DNA of 64,000 nt, taken from Thiodiazotropha sp040506705. GTDB taxonomy: Bacteria > Pseudomonadota > Gammaproteobacteria > Chromatiales > Chromatiaceae. The notes beneath the pieces are model-generated. The model worked only from the letters and a program-made list of their open reading frames with translations, did not search any database and had not been told where the DNA came from. The DNA is taken from positions 1-64,000 of the forward strand of contig JBEVWG010000021.1 in assembly GCA_040506705.1 (NCBI GenBank), in the 5' to 3' direction. Shown here piece after piece: positions 46,165 through 54,575 of this stretch (position 1 is its first letter; every line of letters starts with the position of its first letter). The position numbers and the translations under genes were made by a program.

Positions 46165-46593
46165 ATGCGTCTTCCATCACTCAAGCTCGCCGCTCTCGCG
46201 ACAGTCCTCTGGGCCGGAACACTATCAACGGTCTTCGGTCATGGCGATGTCGCACCTCAACCTGTTGACACCTCTGCACTGAAACAGTTGGGCGAGGAGT
46301 GGCTGGAACTGAATCCATACCCTGGAGATGACAAGGCTATTGAGATTGGTTCTTCTGCCTATAATCAAAATTGTGCGCGTTGTCATGGCCTGGGTGCAGT
46401 CTCTGGCGGTATTGCTCCGGATCTGCGTAATTTGCCGCCTGATGAAGAGGGTGACGCTTGGTTTATCATGCGTTTACGCAATGGTGCAATCCGTAATGGC
46501 ATAACCTATATGCCATCTTTTGAAGGCATTCTCTCCCAGGAAGCCATGTGGTCGATCAGGGCTTGGTTGGTGACCCTTGAAGCAGATCAATAA
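46165..46593 (+). CDS. PedF-like cytochrome c550, 142 aa
   Basis: Electron acceptor of PQQ alcohol dehydrogenases in the periplasm. Signal peptide to about residue 25 (LSTVFG), then HGDVAPQPVDTSALKQLGEEWLELNPY, which strongly recalls PedF-type c550. One haem site C70-A-R-C73-H74, with likely Met ligand M116 in ITYMPSF. It lies 146 bases after the dehydrogenase gene with a hairpin between, and overlaps nothing downstream. Confidence 0.88.
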   Translation: MRLPSLKLAALATVLWAGTLSTVFGHGDVAPQPVDTSALKQLGEEWLELNPYPGDDKAIEIGSSAYNQNCARCHGLGAVSGGIAPDLRNLPPDEEGDAWFIMRLRNGAIRNGITYMPSFEGILSQEAMWSIRAWLVTLEADQ

Positions 46594-46615
46594 CCGGTTA
46601 GTTGGAGGATATAAA

Positions 46616-47557
46616 ATGCGGCAATTATTGAATGCTGTGGTGATGGCTGCCATGGCTGCATGGTGGATAAGCTCAACTTCAGTAGTCCATGCCGAGGAGG
46701 GCGCTACTGCCCTGCAACGGATTCAGGAACGGGGGGTGCTGGAGGTGGCTGTATATGCCGATTTTCCACCCTTCTCCTATCGCGGTGAGAAAGGTCGTAT
46801 TGTCGGTATCGATATTGAAATTGCTCATGCCCTGGCTAAACGGTTGGGTGTGGTAGCAGCCATCAGGGCTGTGGGCGCAGATGAGAATATGGAGGACGAT
46901 CTGCGAAATAATGTCTGGAAAGGACACTATCTGGGGGGAGGCGTGGCCGATGTAATGCTACATACCCCGTATGATGATGCATACGCAGAAGAGAATGATC
47001 GGGTCAGCTTTATCGCCCCCTACTACCGGGAGCAGATTGTGATAGCTGTGGCAGCCGATAATCCGGGTCGTGGGTCGGCGTTGGAAATCTTCACCCGTGA
47101 GAAGGTCGGTGTCGAGTTGGACACCCTTGCCGATTTCTATCTGCTGAGCGCCTATAGCGGTCGAATTCGTGATCAAGTGGTTCACTTCCGTACCATGAGC
47201 GAGGCTGTAGAGGCTCTCAAAAAAGGTGAACTGAGTGGTGTTGCCGGACCTCGGAGTGAGATCGAGTTTGCCCTTGGTGATGCACGCCAATCCTATGCGG
47301 TCGGGCCTGTTCAGATGCCAGGTATGCGCAGTAGTGGCTGGGATCTTGGTGCAGCAGTGAAGCAGGGTAATGAGGATCTTGCCCAGGCACTCGATCGGGC
47401 TATGATTGAGGTGCGTGAGAACGGTGAGTTGGAATCTATTTTTCAAAGCCATGGTTCCAGTTATCAGTTACCAAGCCGAGTGGTGCGCCTGCAGCCTGAA
47501 AATTCAGGGGTCGTTGCCTACAGTGATGATACGAAACTCTGTCAACGTCGCCCTTAG
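46616..47557 (+). CDS. Quinoprotein-associated periplasmic binding protein, 313 aa
   Basis: ATG 46616 is preferred to 46577 because GGAGG lies 7 nt upstream and it then begins with a signal peptide (VVMAAMAAWWISSTSVVHA). The mature part is a type-3 solute-binding fold (GVLEVAVYADFPPFSY, GRIVGIDIEIAHALAKRLG, DVMLHTPYDDAY). Such proteins (XoxJ/MxaJ-like or the quinoprotein-associated ABC-binding type) occur with PQQ dehydrogenases and are thought to help maturation or PQQ loading rather than uptake. No ABC permease is present. It ends 31 bases inside the next gene. Confidence 0.83.
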   Translation: MRQLLNAVVMAAMAAWWISSTSVVHAEEGATALQRIQERGVLEVAVYADFPPFSYRGEKGRIVGIDIEIAHALAKRLGVVAAIRAVGADENMEDDLRNNVWKGHYLGGGVADVMLHTPYDDAYAEENDRVSFIAPYYREQIVIAVAADNPGRGSALEIFTREKVGVELDTLADFYLLSAYSGRIRDQVVHFRTMSEAVEALKKGELSGVAGPRSEIEFALGDARQSYAVGPVQMPGMRSSGWDLGAAVKQGNEDLAQALDRAMIEVRENGELESIFQSHGSSYQLPSRVVRLQPENSGVVAYSDDTKLCQRRP

Positions 47558-48101
47558 CGCATCTCTGCTACTGATTGCACAAGCTGCCGTCGCGGATCTG
47601 GCAGGAGCGTATCTCCTATCGCTAGAGGATAGTCAAGGTCGGAAACTACCACTGGCCCAGGTTCAGATTCGACCGCAGGGTGCAGATTACAGTTATCAGA
47701 TAGATTGGCACGAGACCCAGTTTGAGAATCACTTTCTTTCAATGCGGCCATTCAAATGTCTGCCCCATGCTCAGCGCATGATATGTCGTCTGCCTTATCC
47801 CTATCAGTTGAATCGACGCATTAGCGAAAATGATTTAACCGATCTTGAGTACGATCTTCTATTCCTGCACAAGGCGCCAGGTGAGTACGGTATAAATGGC
47901 TGGAATGGTCTCTACTACAAGTTGCATAGTGGGGGCGGTGGCCTGCTGGGTGAGTTGCAGGAGACCGATCTTAATGTGTTGCAGGCCCCTCCTGAGGATG
48001 GCGATCTACGCCCCATCGATCCAATGGAGATACATCCGGCATCAGATAACCTCTGGCCCCGCCGCATACTGATCGAACCTTCTGAGGCTGTTGCTAAATG
48101 A
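47526..48101 (+). CDS. Exported protein of the quinoprotein cluster, unknown, 191 aa
   Basis: Start ATG 47526 gives a signal peptide (VNVALSASLLLIAQAAVA, cleavage before DLAG) and overlaps the binding-protein gene by 32 bases. The mature protein has two cysteines (FKCLPHAQRMIC), many aromatic residues and an acidic C-terminal half. It overlaps the SoxYZ-like gene by 4 bases (ATGA), so it belongs to the unit. I do not recognise the family; involvement in dehydrogenase maturation or electron relay follows only from position. Confidence 0.7.
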   Translation: MIRNSVNVALSASLLLIAQAAVADLAGAYLLSLEDSQGRKLPLAQVQIRPQGADYSYQIDWHETQFENHFLSMRPFKCLPHAQRMICRLPYPYQLNRRISENDLTDLEYDLLFLHKAPGEYGINGWNGLYYKLHSGGGGLLGELQETDLNVLQAPPEDGDLRPIDPMEIHPASDNLWPRRILIEPSEAVAK

Positions 48102-48883
48102 GGTTCAGACCTGTTTGTGCACTCTATCTCCTGCTTGGATTGGCAACTGGTATAAGCACTGCAGACGAAAACCGAGACCCATTGGACTCTGTGATGTGGC
48201 TTGAGATGCATAAGCGTCTGCTCAACAGCGAACCTGTGGTGTTCGACGACCGGGTGCGTGTTTCTGCTCCCGCAGTTGCAGAGGACTCACTCAATCTACC
48301 GGTCTGGGTAGATGCATCTGCACTGGGTAAGGTGCAACGTCTGATGATCTTTGCTGAACTCAATCCAATTCCAAAAGTACTCGAAATGGAGCCTGTCCAG
48401 GCTTCACCTCGTGTTGGCGTGCGTATCAAATTACAGCAGGCCACCCCCGTTCGTGCTGCCGCACAGACAGAGGATGGGGTATGGCATGTGGGTGGGATTC
48501 TGGTGGATGCGGCAGGTGGCGGCTGTACTGCGGCCAGTCTCGGTAGTGGCTCTTCTGACTGGGCCGATCGGCTGGGAGAGGTAAGTGCCCGTCTTTGGTG
48601 GCGAGAGGGTTACAGTCGTCTGCGGGCGCATATCATTCACCCTATGGATACGGGGCTGGTTGCCGGTATACCTGCCTTCTACCTGGAGCAGCTGGAGTTA
48701 CATGATGCTGATGGCGCTCTTATCAGCCGTATTTCTCTGTTCGAGCCTGTAGGGGAGAATCCGTTACTGACTCTGGATCTGCCGAAACTCAATCAACTCA
48801 CTCTTGAAGGCCGCGACAACAACGGTAACCCGGTCGCAGCTCTGATCACCCATGATAGTGCTGGAGAGGGAGAGGTTAAGTGA
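48098..48883 (+). CDS. Quinoprotein-associated SoxYZ-like carrier, 261 aa
   Basis: SoxYZ carries sulfur intermediates on a Cys in the C-terminal GGCGG arm of SoxY. Here a fused SoxY-SoxZ-type protein has signal peptide (CALYLLLGLATGISTA), a SoxY-like first half ending DAAGGGCTAAS (C143), and a SoxZ-like second half (ARLWWREGYSRLRAHIIHPMDTGL; LELHDADGALISRISLF). The fused SoxYZ-like family accompanies PQQ dehydrogenases. Unlike SoxY, the Cys is internal and the arm is GGGC, so its cargo may not be sulfur. Overlaps both neighbours by 4 bases. Confidence 0.87.
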   Translation: MRFRPVCALYLLLGLATGISTADENRDPLDSVMWLEMHKRLLNSEPVVFDDRVRVSAPAVAEDSLNLPVWVDASALGKVQRLMIFAELNPIPKVLEMEPVQASPRVGVRIKLQQATPVRAAAQTEDGVWHVGGILVDAAGGGCTAASLGSGSSDWADRLGEVSARLWWREGYSRLRAHIIHPMDTGLVAGIPAFYLEQLELHDADGALISRISLFEPVGENPLLTLDLPKLNQLTLEGRDNNGNPVAALITHDSAGEGEVK

Positions 48884-49818
48884 GGTATCTGTTACTGCTG
48901 TTTCTATTTCTCACCTGGTCAGCTGTGGCAGTAGAAAAAGATTATCGACTTGAACCTCTGAAAGTGGCTGAAGCTACCTATGTATTGGTGGGGCTGAATG
49001 AACATTTCAATTTTCGAAATGGTGGCAATATCGTCAATACCGGCTTTATTGTGACAGAGGAGGGGGTGGTTGTGATCGACAGTGGCCCCTCCTGGTTGTA
49101 TGGCAAACAATTGAAGGCTGCCATCGCCCGGGTGACCTCTAAACCTATTATTCAGCTCTATATCACCCATATGCACCCGGATCACTTTCTTGGTAATCAA
49201 GCCTTTGAAGGTATTCCGATTGCCGCTTTAGAGGAGACCAGGGAGAGTATTCGTCTGCTTGGGGAGACCTTCAACGACAATCTATACCGCTTGGTCGGCA
49301 GCTGGATGAAAGGCACCAGGGTGGTTATTCCCACACATCGGGTTGAACCGGGTATCAGAGAGATTGGTGGGCACCGCATACGCCTGATCGCCTTGCAGGG
49401 TCACACTGGGGCCGATCTGGCGCTGCTTGATGAGACTACCGGCGTGCTGTTCGCCGGAGACCTGGTGTTTCACGGCCGTACACCAACCACGCCTCACGCT
49501 CACCTCGACCACTGGCAGCATGCATTGAAGCAACTGCATGAGCTTGAATTCAAAGTGTTGGTGCCAGGTCATGGACTACCCCTTGCGAGTAGTGATGCAA
49601 TTTCAGAGACCTCAGACTATCTGAGGTGGCTAGATGATTACCTGGCCAAAAAGGCTGAGTCAGGGGCGGCTATGGCTGAATTATTGCAGCCTGAGGCGCC
49701 AGACAAAGTAAACAAGCTAGCGGTATTTGCAGACGAGTATCCCCGCTCTCTGAGTCATCTCTATCCGGCATTGGAAGCAGAAGCTCTGAAACATGGTCTG
49801 GTAGAGCAGAAGGAGTGA
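48880..49818 (+). CDS. Quinoprotein relay zinc metallohydrolase, 312 aa
   Basis: Periplasmic metallo-beta-lactamase fold. Signal peptide MRYLLLLFLFLTWSAVA. The metal motif is H97-M-H99-P-D101-H102 (YITHMHPDHFLGNQAF), with further ligands in LQGHTGADLAL, FAGDLVFHG and LVPGHG. This family regularly accompanies PQQ dehydrogenases and SoxYZ-like carriers; a glyoxalase-II/thiosulfatase-like hydrolysis of a carrier-bound thioester is an attractive but unproven role. Overlaps the carrier gene (ATGA) and next gene (GTGA). Confidence 0.87.
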   Translation: MRYLLLLFLFLTWSAVAVEKDYRLEPLKVAEATYVLVGLNEHFNFRNGGNIVNTGFIVTEEGVVVIDSGPSWLYGKQLKAAIARVTSKPIIQLYITHMHPDHFLGNQAFEGIPIAALEETRESIRLLGETFNDNLYRLVGSWMKGTRVVIPTHRVEPGIREIGGHRIRLIALQGHTGADLALLDETTGVLFAGDLVFHGRTPTTPHAHLDHWQHALKQLHELEFKVLVPGHGLPLASSDAISETSDYLRWLDDYLAKKAESGAAMAELLQPEAPDKVNKLAVFADEYPRSLSHLYPALEAEALKHGLVEQKE

Positions 49819-50837
49819 GTCTGTTGTCACAGGTGCTCAGCCCCCTGTTTCTGCTGATCGTGCTATTCCCCATGGGGGTGATCGGAGAGTCCGCTCTTTT
49901 CTCTGATCAGGGTTACCGTATTTCTCACTACCGAAGCCCTCTACCCTCGACTCCCCCGCATGGGGAGCTTTTGGATACTCAACAACTCTCTAAGCTGATA
50001 CAGAGCTCAGATCCATTGCTGATTGATCTCCTCGCCATCACGCTGCGACCTGAAACTGCCCAATTTGGCCTCTCCTGGTTACCCGCATCTCCACGAAAAC
50101 ATATACCAGGCAGTATCTGGTTGCCCAACGTCGGCTATGGCCACCTGGAACCCTGTATGCAAGCCTGGTTCGAGCGCAGTCTGCATCGTCTCACTGGTGG
50201 TGACCTGGCGCGTCCAATGGTCTTTTATTGTGTGACTGATTGCTGGATGTCCTGGAACGCAGTCAAGCGGGCCTCTGAGTTGGGTTACCGGAATCTCTAC
50301 TGGTATCCCGAAGGCAGTGATGGTTGGGCAGAGGCTGGCTTGCCGCTGGTGTCGGGTGAACCAGAGCCTCTGCCGGGAATGGGTGGGGGATTGGCCGATA
50401 CCCTGTTCGAATGTCCCGCAGTTGATCTGAGTAGGGCTCTGGAGAAGGGAAATGATAGTGAACGAGATGGCGTGCTACTCTTTTTCGAGACCGGGCAATG
50501 CCCATTCTGTCGGCGTATGAGGGCGGGCGTGTTGGCCGATAAAGGGTTGATCACCGAATATCGGAAAAAATATATCGCAGTTGCTTTGGATATGGAGAGT
50601 GAGCAGCCGATGACAGATTTGGATGGCAGTTTGACCAGTGCCAAAGCCCTGGCGCATAGCTTGGGTGTGGCGCGCACGCCAACCATGGTATTTTTAGATG
50701 GCCGAGGTGAGGAGCGATACCGCCACTCTGGTCTGATTGCCGATCCTCGGCGATTCCTGGCCCTGTTAAACTACGTCAGTGGCAATCATCAGGATAGCCT
50801 CAGTTTTAAGGAGTATTTTTCCAGTACTAAAGATTGA
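49815..50837 (+). CDS. Rhodanese-like CxxxCW protein fused to a thioredoxin, 340 aa
   Basis: GTG 49815 overlaps the upstream stop, with AGAAGGA before it. An N-terminal signal or anchor (LSPLFLLIVLFPMGVIG) is followed by the rhodanese-like domain typical of PQQ-catabolism clusters, with YC139-VTD-C143-W144 and LYWYPEGSDGWAEAGLPL. A second domain from about residue 215 is thioredoxin-like: LLFFETGQCPFC (C229, C232) and ARTPTMVFLDGRGEE with the cis-Pro, as in SoxW. Fusion suggests the thioredoxin reduces the rhodanese or SoxYZ-like cysteine in place. Last gene of the run, 34 bases from the convergent lipoprotein gene. Confidence 0.85.
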   Translation: MSLLSQVLSPLFLLIVLFPMGVIGESALFSDQGYRISHYRSPLPSTPPHGELLDTQQLSKLIQSSDPLLIDLLAITLRPETAQFGLSWLPASPRKHIPGSIWLPNVGYGHLEPCMQAWFERSLHRLTGGDLARPMVFYCVTDCWMSWNAVKRASELGYRNLYWYPEGSDGWAEAGLPLVSGEPEPLPGMGGGLADTLFECPAVDLSRALEKGNDSERDGVLLFFETGQCPFCRRMRAGVLADKGLITEYRKKYIAVALDMESEQPMTDLDGSLTSAKALAHSLGVARTPTMVFLDGRGEERYRHSGLIADPRRFLALLNYVSGNHQDSLSFKEYFSSTKD

Positions 50838-50871
50838 ATTCGCTTGAGGATAAAGAGAAGTTAGAGAAGCC

Positions 50872-51582
50872 TCATGGTTCCAAGGCGACTAACTCAAATT
50901 CAATCCGGCCCCCACTGAATACACTGCCTGACATGGGCTCCTCCCGAACAAGTTTTACCAGGCCAACTCCCGGGGCATACCACTCACGGGTGTTGATCAG
51001 GATATCCTGATACCCTTCACGACCATCCGCATAGAGGGTGAGTTGAGCCTCGCCTTCGACCAGCAGACAATCTTCGAAGCGACCCGCTGGGACATCCGCC
51101 ACGGCATCCAGGCGGGTAATCTGATAGGCCATTTTTAGGGCGCTACCTCGAGTCAGGGTCTGTTCGTAAGGGCTGATTCGTCGCAATACATAGGGGTGGG
51201 TTAGATTGTTCCAGCTGGTACCTGGCTTATAGGGACGCTTCAATACCCAATGTAGATCCGGGTCTCTGTTTGGTTCACTCTCCACGAGCGTCCGTTTGGC
51301 ACTGCGATAGATGCCCTCTTCAACACTGCGGATGTAGTAACGGGTACCCTCATCGGTGATCCTGACACTGTGTGGAATATCGTTCAGAGATTCGATATCT
51401 CCGTTGTGCTCAACAAATTCACGGCGCTCTGTCCGTCCAGCCACTTCGGTAGTGACACGATAGATCCAGCGCATACCCGGCTCGAGTGGGAAGTAGCTCT
51501 CCTGAGGCGGGGAAGGGGGTTGTCCGCAACTTGTAAGCAGTGATAGAACCAGGCAACCAATGATTGAAGCAGATCCTCTCAT
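50872..51582 (-). CDS. Lipoprotein of an Exb/Tol-like operon, 236 aa
   Basis: Lipobox LLTSC (Cys19) after a short hydrophobic signal. The mature protein starts with a Pro-rich linker (PPSPPQESYFPLEPGMRWIYRV) into a beta-rich domain (TTEVAGRTERREFVEHNGD, DVPAGRFEDCLLVEGEAQLTLY) ending in REWYAPGVGLVKLVREE. This recalls envelope lipoproteins with beta-sandwich domains but no exact family. It starts 2 bases after the preceding stop. Likely outer-membrane partner of the ion-driven complex. Confidence 0.65.
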   Translation of the reverse strand: MRGSASIIGCLVLSLLTSCGQPPSPPQESYFPLEPGMRWIYRVTTEVAGRTERREFVEHNGDIESLNDIPHSVRITDEGTRYYIRSVEEGIYRSAKRTLVESEPNRDPDLHWVLKRPYKPGTSWNNLTHPYVLRRISPYEQTLTRGSALKMAYQITRLDAVADVPAGRFEDCLLVEGEAQLTLYADGREGYQDILINTREWYAPGVGLVKLVREEPMSGSVFSGGRIEFELVALEP

Positions 51583-51584
51583 GG

Positions 51585-52100
51585 TTACTTCTCAGGTAGA
51601 GCCGGGTCGGGCAGACTATAGATCTCTATCTTCTCTCTTCTCTCTCCCATACGGGTGTAGTCCCGGGGGAGACCGGCAACACCTCCGCTGCTGCTAACCC
51701 GTCCCAACTGAACTACCCCGTTACGCATGTTCCTAAGGGCATCCTGTAGGTTATTGTGCAGTTCCTTCTCATAATTTACCTGGTAGGCACGCGGCCGCTC
51801 GTCAGGTTCACCATCAGTCAGATCAGTGATCCAGACAAAGATGGTGCCAGGTGAACCACTGCGCTTGTCTGGCTCTTCGATGGCCGCGGCATGCAGCTGG
51901 AAGCGTATTGGCAGGCTGCTGCTGACAGGCCAGCCCTGTACATCTCGCCAGCCCTGAAAACTGACAAAGTAGAGAGTGCTGGCTACAACAATCAGCAGTA
52001 GTTTTAAACTCCAGTGGAGCGGTGCGCGTATCAGGGTCAGGGAGATAAGAGCAGTGAGTGCCACATATGCCAGCACCAGTAACATGGTGGATTCCGTCAC
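51585..52100 (-). CDS. Membrane protein of an Exb/Tol-like operon, 171 aa
   Basis: Two N-terminal helices (MLLVLAYVALTALISLTLI and LKLLLIVVASTLYFVSFQGW) then a polar domain with QLHAAAIEEPDKRSGSPGTIFVWITDL and a Gly/Ser/Pro-rich stretch (VQLGRVSSSGGVAGLPRDY). It overlaps the TolR-like gene by 4 bases. No family is recognised. It probably links inner membrane channel and periplasm. Confidence 0.6.
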   Translation of the reverse strand: MTESTMLLVLAYVALTALISLTLIRAPLHWSLKLLLIVVASTLYFVSFQGWRDVQGWPVSSSLPIRFQLHAAAIEEPDKRSGSPGTIFVWITDLTDGEPDERPRAYQVNYEKELHNNLQDALRNMRNGVVQLGRVSSSGGVAGLPRDYTRMGERREKIEIYSLPDPALPEK

Positions 52101-52705
52101 AGCTTTCTAACCTCCACGATTGATTTGGGTAAGGTGTTGATATCGAAGACCTGGCCATCTGGGGCGATATTGAATCTGAGCGCAGTTTTCTCCTCACCCA
52201 GACGATCCAGCCGCAGAGTGGCGTAGTGAAGAATCTTCAGTGCAGGATTGACCTCTGCCAGGGAGACTGTTACCGGTACAGGCTGCAGGGTCTTGCTGTT
52301 GTAGTAGTGGACGTTGACCACATACTCTCCGGGAGGACGACCTCGCAACGTGACTACCTCCTGGTTAAGGGGGTTCACAACTGCACGACCATCCACCACC
52401 AGGCTGTCATTGGCCAGACCCCGGTCATCCCGGTCCAGATGCAGCAAGCCGGCCTGGGGCTGTTTGAACCAGACCAGCTGGCCAGCTGGACCCTCCACCC
52501 AGGTATCTATGTCATCCGGGTTGTTGTCAGGCCAGGTGACAGTAATGATGAAGTCAGCCTTGGGATTGATGGTGCCAGACTTGGCGGGTGGATTGAGGAA
52601 CATCAGCGCAACTAGAAAGAGAAAGGTAAAAGCCAGCAGTGCATTGAACAGCAGGTCGGTGAATGGGTCGGCATCAAAGCTGCGATGTTGACGAAACATA
52701 GCCAT
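52097..52705 (-). CDS. TolR/ExbD-like protein with a novel periplasmic domain, 202 aa
   Basis: One N-terminal helix (about 17-36) directly after an acidic segment FDADPFTDLLFNALLAFTFLF; D17 sits where TolR/ExbD have their essential Asp for proton flow. The periplasmic domain (from about 50) is beta-rich: DFIITVTWPDNNPDDIDTWVEG, LLHLDRDDRGLANDS, RPPGEYVVNVHYYNSKTLQPV. The W-P-D-N-x-x-D-D-x-D run recalls calcium-binding DUF2135-like folds, unlike normal TolR/ExbD. The gene starts 3 bases after the channel gene ends. Confidence 0.75.
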   Translation of the reverse strand: MAMFRQHRSFDADPFTDLLFNALLAFTFLFLVALMFLNPPAKSGTINPKADFIITVTWPDNNPDDIDTWVEGPAGQLVWFKQPQAGLLHLDRDDRGLANDSLVVDGRAVVNPLNQEVVTLRGRPPGEYVVNVHYYNSKTLQPVPVTVSLAEVNPALKILHYATLRLDRLGEEKTALRFNIAPDGQVFDINTLPKSIVEVRKL

Positions 52706-52708
52706 TTC

Positions 52709-53428
52709 TCAGTGCCCTGATCCACTACTGTTGAGTCCTGTCTCCGCCAGGTGGACAGCTGCCGCCACCAGACGATCGGCAGCTCGGTCGAGCATCAGGT
52801 ACTGCAGTCCCAGAAGCATGCTGCAGGAGAGGCCGAGCAGGGTGGTATTCAGGGCGATGCCCATGCCGCCGGTCATGCGTTGCAGCAGTCCCTGGATATC
52901 AGCCAGATCAAAAGACTCCAATGCTGCTACCGGAGCCAACATCAATACGAAACCGACGACAGTGCCAAGCAATCCCAGTTTGATCAGCAGACCACTTACA
53001 AACCAGCCTGCTTCATGCTGACCCCGCGCCTGTTCAGCCATCACCTGTGCCAGTAATTGACAATCCCTGTTGCCTGTCTGGTCGCCTTTTTGATTGGGCT
53101 TGGTCAACACACTGCGCAGAAACTCACCACTCAGAGAGTCATCCAGCATGGTGGATTCCCTAGTTATCTGCCGGTTTGAGCTTATTAAGCCACTGTAGAT
53201 GCGTGACAGGGACTCTTGCTCCACCGAAAGATAGAAACTGCGTAGTGCACAATGGCCGCTGGCAGCAAGGAAGATCACAGAGATCATTAAGGTAATACGG
53301 GTGGGATCGGAGATCAGTATCCGTTGAAGCATGCCCTGATCCCATAGTACCCAACTGGCAAACAGAATCAGTCCAGCCAGCAGCAACCAACGTAGCAGTA
53401 GACTATAAGCGGGGACAGAGGCAGTCAT
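52709..53428 (-). CDS. MotA/TolQ/ExbB-family proton channel, 239 aa
   Basis: Three or four helices (about 8-27, 40-60, 145-167, 187-210). LIKLGLLGTVVGFVLMLAPVAAL and GGMGIALNTTLLGLSCSMLLGLQYLML are the conserved pore helices of the family (compare LLGTVWGIM and GxxxALxTTxxGL). A cytoplasmic loop lies between. First gene of a tight four-gene operon with a TolR-like partner, hence a complete stator-like pair. No tonB or tolA is present, so the force must be used in another way. Confidence 0.85.
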   Translation of the reverse strand: MTASVPAYSLLLRWLLLAGLILFASWVLWDQGMLQRILISDPTRITLMISVIFLAASGHCALRSFYLSVEQESLSRIYSGLISSNRQITRESTMLDDSLSGEFLRSVLTKPNQKGDQTGNRDCQLLAQVMAEQARGQHEAGWFVSGLLIKLGLLGTVVGFVLMLAPVAALESFDLADIQGLLQRMTGGMGIALNTTLLGLSCSMLLGLQYLMLDRAADRLVAAAVHLAETGLNSSGSGH

Positions 53429-53834
53429 TCTGTTGGTGAAACCTTTTCATTGCACATCCAATGATAGTAGCAAGGGACATGCCTTATCGCTTGCCCCGAG
53501 GATTCTGTTTTAACGCTGACCCACTGTTTCGGCTTGTATCACTTGTGGTACATCCGCTTCGAATATGAACAATCATGCCGGAAATGGATAGGTCAGTTGC
53601 TGGGGACTGGCCAGACATGGCTCTCTTATGTCGGGCATGAATGTTGCTATTTTATCTTATTAACCCGGCGACTAAGTATGTCGTCTTCAGGCTTGAAACC
53701 CCTAGCAATATGATTGTTTAGGTCTAAGCAGACCCCAAGAGGTCACTTTTCACAGGTGTGGGAAGTGGCAGAGTAGATGATGGAAATAGTCCACCATCTC
53801 AGATTTAGCAAACAGCGACCAGGAGAGAGAGACC
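53429..53834. other. Divergent intergenic region
   Basis: 406 bases between the Exb-like operon (minus) and the diheme cytochrome (plus); both promoters should lie here. No sigma-54 GG-N10-GC site or strong inverted repeat is seen. Confidence 0.45.
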
Positions 53835-54575
53835 ATGAGAAGGTTTTTGACGTACCTGAGCGGCTTAATCGTTGCTCTAGTTACGGCGACCGCACTACAG
53901 GCGGAAGATGAGCAGATGCTCGATCTGGCAAATACCAGAGGATGTTTTATCTGCCATCGGGTGACGCCGGACAGCAGTGGCGAAAAGCCTCTGGCGCCTT
54001 CATATCAGGAGGTGGCGGTACGCTATCGCAATGACGGCAAGGCCTTCGATCAATTACTCGACCGGGTAGTTCATGGTACTGCCTACCGGGAACAACAGTG
54101 GCAAGGCAAGGTGGCAATGCGCTTTATGCCACCGAATGTGAATGTCTCCCGCGATGAAGCTTCGGCATTAGTGCGCTGGATTCTAGATCTGGAGGTGGAT
54201 GAAGAAACCGTTCAGCGCCTGCAAAGACACGACAATATGTTGCGTCTTTCAAGTCTCAGCGGCTGCAATATCTGCCATCGGGTAGATCCTGTCACCGAGT
54301 CCCGTGTGGTTCCTCTTGCTCCGTCGTTTCGTGAAATAGCGGGCCGATACCAGAATGTGAAAACTGCTCAGGATGATCTCCTGGATTCAGTTCTCAAGGG
54401 TACACAGGGCGGTACCAAGATGTGGCATAACGTCAATATGCGTTTTATGCCGCCGAATGTGAATGTACGCAAGCAAGATGCCGCTGCTCTGGTTGAGTGG
54501 ATACTCTCCCTCGACACCCAGAGACTGCCTCAACATGCCCGAGTGCCACTCAATCGTCCGCCAAGTAAGCAGTAG
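53835..54575 (+). CDS. Periplasmic diheme cytochrome c, tandem domains, 246 aa
   Basis: Signal peptide to about residue 23 (VALVTATALQA). Two homologous cytochrome c domains: C37-F-I-C40-H41 and C144-N-I-C147-H148, each followed by an MRFMPPNVNV segment with the Met ligand (about M98 and M218) and an ALVxWIL helix. Internal duplication is clear. An electron carrier between periplasmic dehydrogenases or sulfur enzymes and the oxidase is likely. The ribosome site AGGAGAGAGAG is strong. Separate from the quinoprotein unit. Confidence 0.87.
   Translation: MRRFLTYLSGLIVALVTATALQAEDEQMLDLANTRGCFICHRVTPDSSGEKPLAPSYQEVAVRYRNDGKAFDQLLDRVVHGTAYREQQWQGKVAMRFMPPNVNVSRDEASALVRWILDLEVDEETVQRLQRHDNMLRLSSLSGCNICHRVDPVTESRVVPLAPSFREIAGRYQNVKTAQDDLLDSVLKGTQGGTKMWHNVNMRFMPPNVNVRKQDAAALVEWILSLDTQRLPQHARVPLNRPPSKQ

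Noticed and set aside
50872..53428. Zorya-type ZorAB defence system
   Set aside because: The channel and TolR-like pair is superficially similar, but no ZorC/ZorD helicase or nuclease partner is present and the TolR-like protein has no peptidoglycan-binding OmpA domain.
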